Source: Sphaerolaimus hirsutus (lineage: Eukaryota; Nematoda; Chromadorea; Monhysterida; Sphaerolaimidae). From it: a DNA stretch of 64,000 nucleotides. The position numbers were made by a program, and so were the translations under genes. The stretch covers positions 6,899,855 through 6,963,854 of the forward strand of contig OZ038455.1 in NCBI GenBank assembly GCA_964036195.1, written 5' to 3'. Below, in pieces: positions 53,722-61,100 of the stretch. Position 1 is the stretch's first letter, and every line of letters begins with the position of its first letter. The notes beneath the pieces were generated by a model. That model did no database searches. It was given only the letters and a program-made list of their open reading frames with translations, and had not been told where the DNA came from.

Positions 53722-55016
53722 ACGGTCTGTGTAAACGTATTTAGGTACATATTGTATGCAGTATTTATGCACCCTTGGAGGCTGGAGCTGGGCCTGGAAA
53801 CAGCCATTCGTTTTTATAGTCACCATTTTATCTGGAAAAACTTATTGTTTGTTTTTCATTATCAGAAATGTATTTAGATAGGCACGTATTCTCATTAGAA
53901 TATGATATTTAAATTTGGCTTTTAGTCTCCGAAATTCTTTTTGACACTGCTGTCATTCGCCATTTTTCAGATAGGTAAGTAACTTTTTTCATGTTCTGCC
54001 AAATTTTTTCGAGGTGTTACGTTACAGATTTATCAAGTGTCAATTCAATTGATGATTCATAACATCTGATCTCAAAATATTTAGAACCAAATCAATGTAC
54101 AGAAGCTATTAAATAACAGCGCTAGCTGAGATTCTTTATCCATTTGGCACAATTCCAACAGCGGCCAGTTCCGCAAATGGAGAAGTGAGAAGTAAAACGG
54201 CAAAAGCGAAGTGAATTGATAAGTAAAATGGCAAACGCTCAGTGAAATTACTTATTATTTTTATTATTTTACTTAGCCTTTGCCATTTGACTTCTCACTT
54301 CATCACTTGTGGAACTGGCCCCAGTTTTCGACCGCTCTTCTATTTACTTGGTGGCCCAAAAGAATTTAAAAAAGTGTACCTTCTATTGGAGACCCGCCGT
54401 TTTATTAGAAGAAATACGGTAACTAATTTCAATCATTATGCATTGACTTCACTGTGGGATAATTTAGCACGGAATTTATCACATATAAATATCTTTTTTC
54501 ATGAAATTTTCGTCTTCTAATTCTGTAACAATCTCTAATACAAGAGCGCCGTTCTATTTTTTCGTCAACTTCTTTACCTAGAATTTACATTTTTCAGTGT
54601 ATACCGCATGGCGCATGCATTTTTATGTACGCGACACACTATTGAATGCTTTTTCAAAAGTGTAAAAAGGCCCTGTGCAATAAATTTTACGCTTTCCCAG
54701 TACCCGGGTATTTTGGCTGGGAAAGCATAACAAAGCGTACTTTCGTAAAAGCGCAAGCGTAAGTGCAAGTACAAATACCCAAACAACCGAGTATTTTGGG
54801 CAAGCGTAAATACGCTTTTGCAACTCTGTCCGATACATGCCTCTGCTCGTATCTATCTATTTCTCTATGCCGCATTTTGTGCAATAACTTGGCATCCAAA
54901 CATCGAAATCGATGTAAATAGGTAAAATAGATCGAAAACATGGTCAATGCATACACGCAACGATTGCCCAGCGACAAGTTGCGGGCGAGAATTTGGTTGG
55001 GCTGAAAATGGCGGAA
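53722..55016. mobile_element. Spacer with a MITE and element relics
   Basis: 54160-54325 is a short inverted-repeat element (GCCAGTTCCGCAAATGG / CTTGTGGAACTGGCC, with GAAGTGAGAAGT inside). 54640-54835 carries TACGCTTTCCCAGTACCCGG and related words. 54375-54425 has a lone TAGAAGAAATACGGTA end. No exon seen. Confidence 0.45.
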
Positions 55017-55121
55017 TCGTTGGGCACGATCGAGCGGCGCGCGCTGGGCCGCGTGGCCCGTCTGGGCGAGCTGTACAGCGTGTACGACGACTCGTTCTGC
55101 GGCCGCGGCGCCTTCCCCCAG
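55017..55121 (+). CDS. SNTX-like exon 1
   Basis: Thirty-five codons from ATG at 55017, ending CCCCAG before GCGGCA, a GC-type donor inside the introner end. GC-rich. Carries the ALGR..LGELY landmark. Confidence 0.7.
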
Positions 55122-58100
55122 GCGGCACTCCCGCACCCTGGCAAATGCAATTGCTACATGTAGAATGTCATGCAAGGTGAAAAGAGTGATACGCCCTGGA
55201 AAATGACAAACTTGTTTGCCATTTTAAGGGTCATTTACGGCATCACCAAAATTACAAGGTGAAAGGGTGAATTCCGTCTCGACGAAGTTGAAATATTATA
55301 CAGAAGAATGCTTAGAGATATCCATCCCTAAAATTGACGTGTTGAAAGCAGTAACTGATATCTATATCGTGTACACAATTTATCCAAAAGCTCCTGTACT
55401 TTAGTTCTCGAGACAAATTTGAGGTATATCAATATTTCACAATTTGTTGGTAACATTTTTCATTTGAAGTGTCGACACAGAGCGAAATAATGATGTAAAG
55501 TGCATATCTCGAGAACCACTGGAGCTTTTTGGACGCGAATCGCGCGCGATATAGATATCGGTTAGTGCTTTCAACATAGGGATTGATATATCTAAGCGTT
55601 CTTGTGCACCTATTTGGATTTTGTGGAGACTGAATTTGTCGTTTCGCATTTTTTTCCATATGATGTAAATGGCACTCCTCTTGACTAGGGATGGCCAGGG
55701 TTTTTTTCAAAGGTAAAAAAAGGTAAAAAACGTTTTATTAAAAAACCCGACAATCGAAACCGTTTTTTTTTAAACCTTCGCCAAAAGTTTTATACTAAGC
55801 ACTAGGTATTTTCCAATTTTTTTGCGCGCAAGCGTGCAATTTCACCTGCACTTTACTATTTGTGGTGGTTTTCATTGGTTCGAAGCATTTTTAGTCTAAA
55901 AGCTTCCATTTGTTTGTGCTAGTATGTCATAATAAGCCATGATATGCTAGTGTAGTATATAATATACAGCCGATGTGCCTCCACATAGTTTTACAGTGTG
56001 AAACACCACTGCCAATGTGTTAGCCTTCTATTGTAACCGAATTTGAACACTATTCCATGGCCAACTACACTTGAAGTCACGAACATTCGACAAAAGCCGA
56101 TATATGCAATTAGTCGACATAGAACGGATATTTTTGACAGAAATCACCACTTATAATGCTATCCCATGGCTCTTCAGCCATTCTATGGCTATATATAACA
56201 TCACAAAGTACTGTCATCTGTCTTTACCTATACATGTTGACTGATGGCCATATCTGGGAGCTTTTGAAAAAACCAGTTTTTTTCAAAATAAAACCCTACT
56301 TTGAAAAAAACGGTTAAAAAAAACAACCCTGTCGTTGAAAAAAAACTTTTTCGGCCATGTCTACTCTTGACACTTTGCAATTTGCATCACATTAGACATT
56401 TCACATGGCATTTTACAGGGTCTGGGAGTGCCCACAGGCTGTACCTTCGCAAATCGTGGACACGTTCAATACGGACACGACGTATGTGTACAGCGATAGA
56501 ATCAGCGAGAAGTTCAACACGCTCAAGGTCGAGGGCGAGCTTAAGGTTGGTTATATCTATGTGACAAGTCAAGTGGTGATGTTTCAGTGAGTGATGTTAA
56601 AAGCGAAACTGGAAATTCTCTCCCAGACCTTCGGTCCGCTTTTGCGGTATTCTGCACTTTCTTCACAATATTGTCTGTATAAAAACGCCAAACCGACCGC
56701 AAAAACAACGCAAACCTGATCGCGAAATGCGGTCGCAAACCTCCTGTTGTAGTGCTATTTTTATAGTTTTACATGGATTTTTACAGATATTGATTATGGA
56801 TAGAAAGGCATTTTGTAGTAGGCCTTGTATTGCTTCACCCATGTATCATTCATTGATGATACTCCCTACTCTTTTCATGGTGGGATAGAAACAGTAAAGC
56901 AGTGTTTACATAGTTTCGTGTGCCGACAAAAACATTTAGTGAGAAAGTTCCATAATTCTGGAATAAAGTTCCATATCTGCAAGAAAAAGCAGTGAAGTTT
57001 GCTTACTAGTTAAGTGTACACACATTCCCATTTGCAGGTAATTTGAGCATGTTGTTCAAGACTTAAGCCGAGATTAGAGCTCAGCGTGATTTAGACGTAA
57101 AATGACATGTAAAATGATGTTGTAAAATAAATTACATGAGTGTGGATAATGCTATGGGTCTACAATTTTCTAAGGAAAATATATGAATCTATACCTTAAT
57201 CATGTCCAATACAGAGTGTTGTCAGCCACAGCTAGAGCGAACTGAAAAATTCAATTTTTATCATTGATCAGGGAACAAAATTTACATTGCACGTCAATGG
57301 TTGCGTCTGCATGCACTCTGTGGCTGATGACACTCAGTATTGGACACGATTAAGGTACTAATTCATATCTTATCCTTAGACAATTGTAGACCTGTAGCAT
57401 GATGCACACTTATGCAATTAATTTTACAATGTAATTTTACGTGTCATTTTATGTCAAATTACCGCTGAGCTGTAATCTCCGCTTTATAGGCATTTGAAAA
57501 CAAATTTCAGTTGTCGGTTCGGTTTATGTTTTGAAAAGGAACCGACAACTTAAATTTTCAATTCTGAATGAAATTTTCATATTCCTTTTCAAATGCTTAT
57601 AAACATTCGGCAAATCGGCAAAGCTTATAATTATCTGCAAATCGGCATGTGTGTAGACTTGATTAGCGAGTACACTCCACTGAAGTTTCTTGCAGACAAG
57701 GAACTTTATTCTGGAATTAATGAACTTTCCCACTTGATTTTTTTGTCGGCAGACAAGACCGTATAACCGACCCTTTAAAGAATTTTCTTTCAGCTGAGCA
57801 TTCTGTCTGGCTTGGTTTCGGTGTCCGGGCATGGCGAGTACTTGAAGACATCAAAGGACACCGATCGCGAGGCCAGTGTGTCACTGGTGTCACACATGAA
57901 AACGAAGGTGTGTGATTTCAATTATAGGTAGAGTTACATACCTAATTACTGTATTACCTTGAATACACCCCCCCTTGAATAAACCCCTCCCTCAAACCCC
58001 CCCTCTTGAATGATGTACGTCATGTATGCAGTGTATTTACATGATGCATTTTTTGATGCCAGTTAGCATCGCAGACACACATATACCCTAAATCCTAGAA

Positions 58101-61100
58101 TAAGGACCCCAGGGACGAGATTTAATTCTCACATAATGCACCCTACGTGCATGTAATGCAGAGTTGTTAAAAGGTGGGTAAGTTTACTGGCAAAATACGC
58201 GTATGTGAGTACGCGGTAAATACATTCACATATACTTTTCAAAAAAATACTGTACGCACTTGTACGCGCGCACTTTCAAAGCATACGCGTACGGAAAATG
58301 TATTTCTGAAAATTCAATGCGGGACATATTTATAAAGTAACTACACTGCTATGAAGTGACTGCAGTTGACATCTATCTTGCGCCAAATGGCCGCATATAT
58401 ACGAAGCAAAATTTTTTTGGCGCTGGCGCTTGGCGCCAATATCCTCTGGCGCCATTGGCGCTTGGCGCCGTGGTCTAGAAAAGCGCCATGGCGCTTTTGG
58501 CGCTTGGCGCCATTTTGCTCTGGCGCCATTGGTGCTTGGCTTGGCGCTGGGGTTCGGAAAAGCGCCATGGCGCTTTTCCTACCCTTAGCGCCATTTCCAA
58601 TGGCGCCAGAGCAAAATGTCGCCAAGCGCCAGCGCCAGGCATTTTGTTCCTGGCGCCTGTCAAAAACAGCGCCAAGCGCCAAAAGCGCCATGGCGCTTTT
58701 CATGGGCATGGCGCCAAGCGCCAATGGCGCCACAGGAAAATAGCGCCAAGTGCCAAAAGCGCCATGGCGCTTTTACATCACTAGTCGCTGCTGTAGGCTA
58801 ATATTCTTTTGTATTTTTGTTTGTATCGTTTTCATCCAGAGGGGGGAGTTTTTCAGGAAGGGGGAGTTATTCAAAGGGAGGGTTATTTTTTCATCACCAC
58901 GCCAACAGGGGCGAGTTATTCAAGGGGGAGTTATTTGAGGGGGACTTATTCGAGGAGTTGCGGTATATAACTCACTAAACTACAAAAATAGTTGATCCCG
59001 TAGGTATATAAATACCGTATTTCTTCTAATAGAAGAGTGCCACACTATTTTGTTCGTTAACTTTTTTACCTGCCGTTCTATTGAAGGTGCCGCTCTACTG
59101 GAGGCTACCATTCTTCGTTTTCACCAACTTTTTTACACATTTTTCATTTGAAGACTGTTTTATTTTTATGACTCTTGAGCCACATTTTAATATCTCAGCA
59201 TCAATTTGTAATTTAATATCAATATTTGAATGCCTTGAGCATTCTCACCATCCATTTCGATGTTTGTATTTATTTTGACACGCTTCCAACATAAAATCTA
59301 CCTGCCGTTCTATTGGAGGTGCCGTACTATTGGAGGCTGCCATTCTATTGTTTTTGTGAGTGCAAAAAAGAGTCAAAACCTGCCGTTCTATTGGAGGTGC
59401 CCTTCTATTGAATGTATGCTGTTCCATTAGAAGAAATACCGTATTTACACAAAATACCTACCCACTTTTCAGTACGAAAGTATAAACCTGACGAAAGAAA
59501 ATGTGCAAAAATTGTCGACGGAAACGGTGCTGAACTTGCCCTCGGCCACGCACATCGTGATCGGGCAGCAGTGGGGCGCCTGCGCCGTGGCCACTATCAG
59601 CTGCTCGGCCAAGGGCAAGGAGGAACACAAAAATGTTGCCGCTCAGCTCAAGGTTCATTTGTTTGGTTTCCATATATTTTTGTCCGCACTGTGGTTTGTG
59701 TTGATTTTAGGTTACCGAGGGGATTTATTTTTCCACAGTGGAAAGTTCTGAGCAGGGTGGTTATTATCTGCACAGTAGTGTATATAAGTAACTTAGTTCA
59801 AACGTAACACAGTCATTGTTTTTAACGTGTGTCCTGCATTACACAGATCACAAACTGCAGTTTTTGGTGATTTGATTATGTTTACACTGATTTCGGGTTG
59901 GGGTATTTCTAGGGAGGGAGGGGGGGGGGGGGTAGAGTTCAAACGGGACTGCGGTCCGGGTACATGGTTCGGTGAAATGTCGGACAGTCCCAGTCCTGGT
60001 CCCGGAATTTTTCAGTGGTCCCGGCAAGAGATGGAAAATATTGTAAGAGAAAGCGAATACATTGATAGTGGTGTTTTACAGTGGAAATACTGTGTGTGTG
60101 TGTGTGTGGAAGCACATTGGCTGGATATTTTTTCCCGCACAGCTTATTTTTACATGGTCCCGGTACATGGTTTGGTAAAAAGTCAGGACTGTGGTGGTCC
60201 AGGTCCCAGTCCCAGTCCCAACACCCCAGTCTCGGTCCCGACTAGGGTGTCAACGGAAATTTTTTAGCGGAAAACAGAAACGGAAACAAAATTTTTTGCA
60301 CTTGCAGGAAAATGGAAATGGGAATGGTAAATTTTTTGCACTTGCCAGAAAACGGAAAACAGAAAAATGAAAGGCTGGAAAACGGAAATGGTAAAATTTG
60401 CTGAAATTATGCTGGAAACAGAAAAAAAGTGCAGAAATTTATCTGGAAATAAAAAATTTGCAGAAATCTTGCTAGAAAAAAAAGTCACATATTACCAGTC
60501 ACCGTATTACCTTGAAATACCCCCAGGGGGTTTATTATTTCGCCAGCAAAATTTGAGGGGGGGATAATTCGAGGGGGGGGGGGGTTATTCGAGGGGGGTC
60601 TATTATTTCGCCAGAAATTTTCGGAAATTCCCCGTACGCGGACGTAGAAAAATCGAACAATTACATTGATGTACAGTCGTCCCCGGGTTAACGGTTCCCC
60701 CGGTTATAGGGTTCCCCGGGTTAATGGGTGAAGTTGTGAAAAGCAGGGACACGTGGGAAGTAAATTCCCCGGATTGAGGGTTTCCCCGCATTCTCGGTTA
60801 TCGGGTGGGATTTCTGAAAATATCCTTCATTTTCAAATACAAAACGGCTTCAGTTATAGGGTATTTTAGCATTGAATAAAACCTTTATTTACAAGACTTC
60901 CTAAAAACTTCATAAATCTGATGAAATACACATTCCGCACAGCAAATTATATCATCGCGCAATTGACAAAACATAAATCTTTAATCTGGATAGATTGAAT
61001 TGTGTGAGTGAAATCAAATGTGATTGAAATGATTGTGAAGCCATGCGCCAGCACCATGGCGCTTCTCTATTACACCCCCGGTTATCGGGTTCCCCGCATT

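Larger units (their letters stand above)
55122..56437 (+). mobile_element. Introner forming SNTX-like intron 1, later interrupted twice
   Basis: Left end GCGGCACTCCCGCACCCTG, right end CAGGGTCTGGGAGTGCCCACAG, with introner motifs at 55141-55250 and 56364-56437 (GACACTTTGCA, CATTTTACAG). A foldback (55262-55675) and a hAT-like element (55686-56363) have inserted between the arms. The donor is GC where sister copies have GT. Confidence 0.65.
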
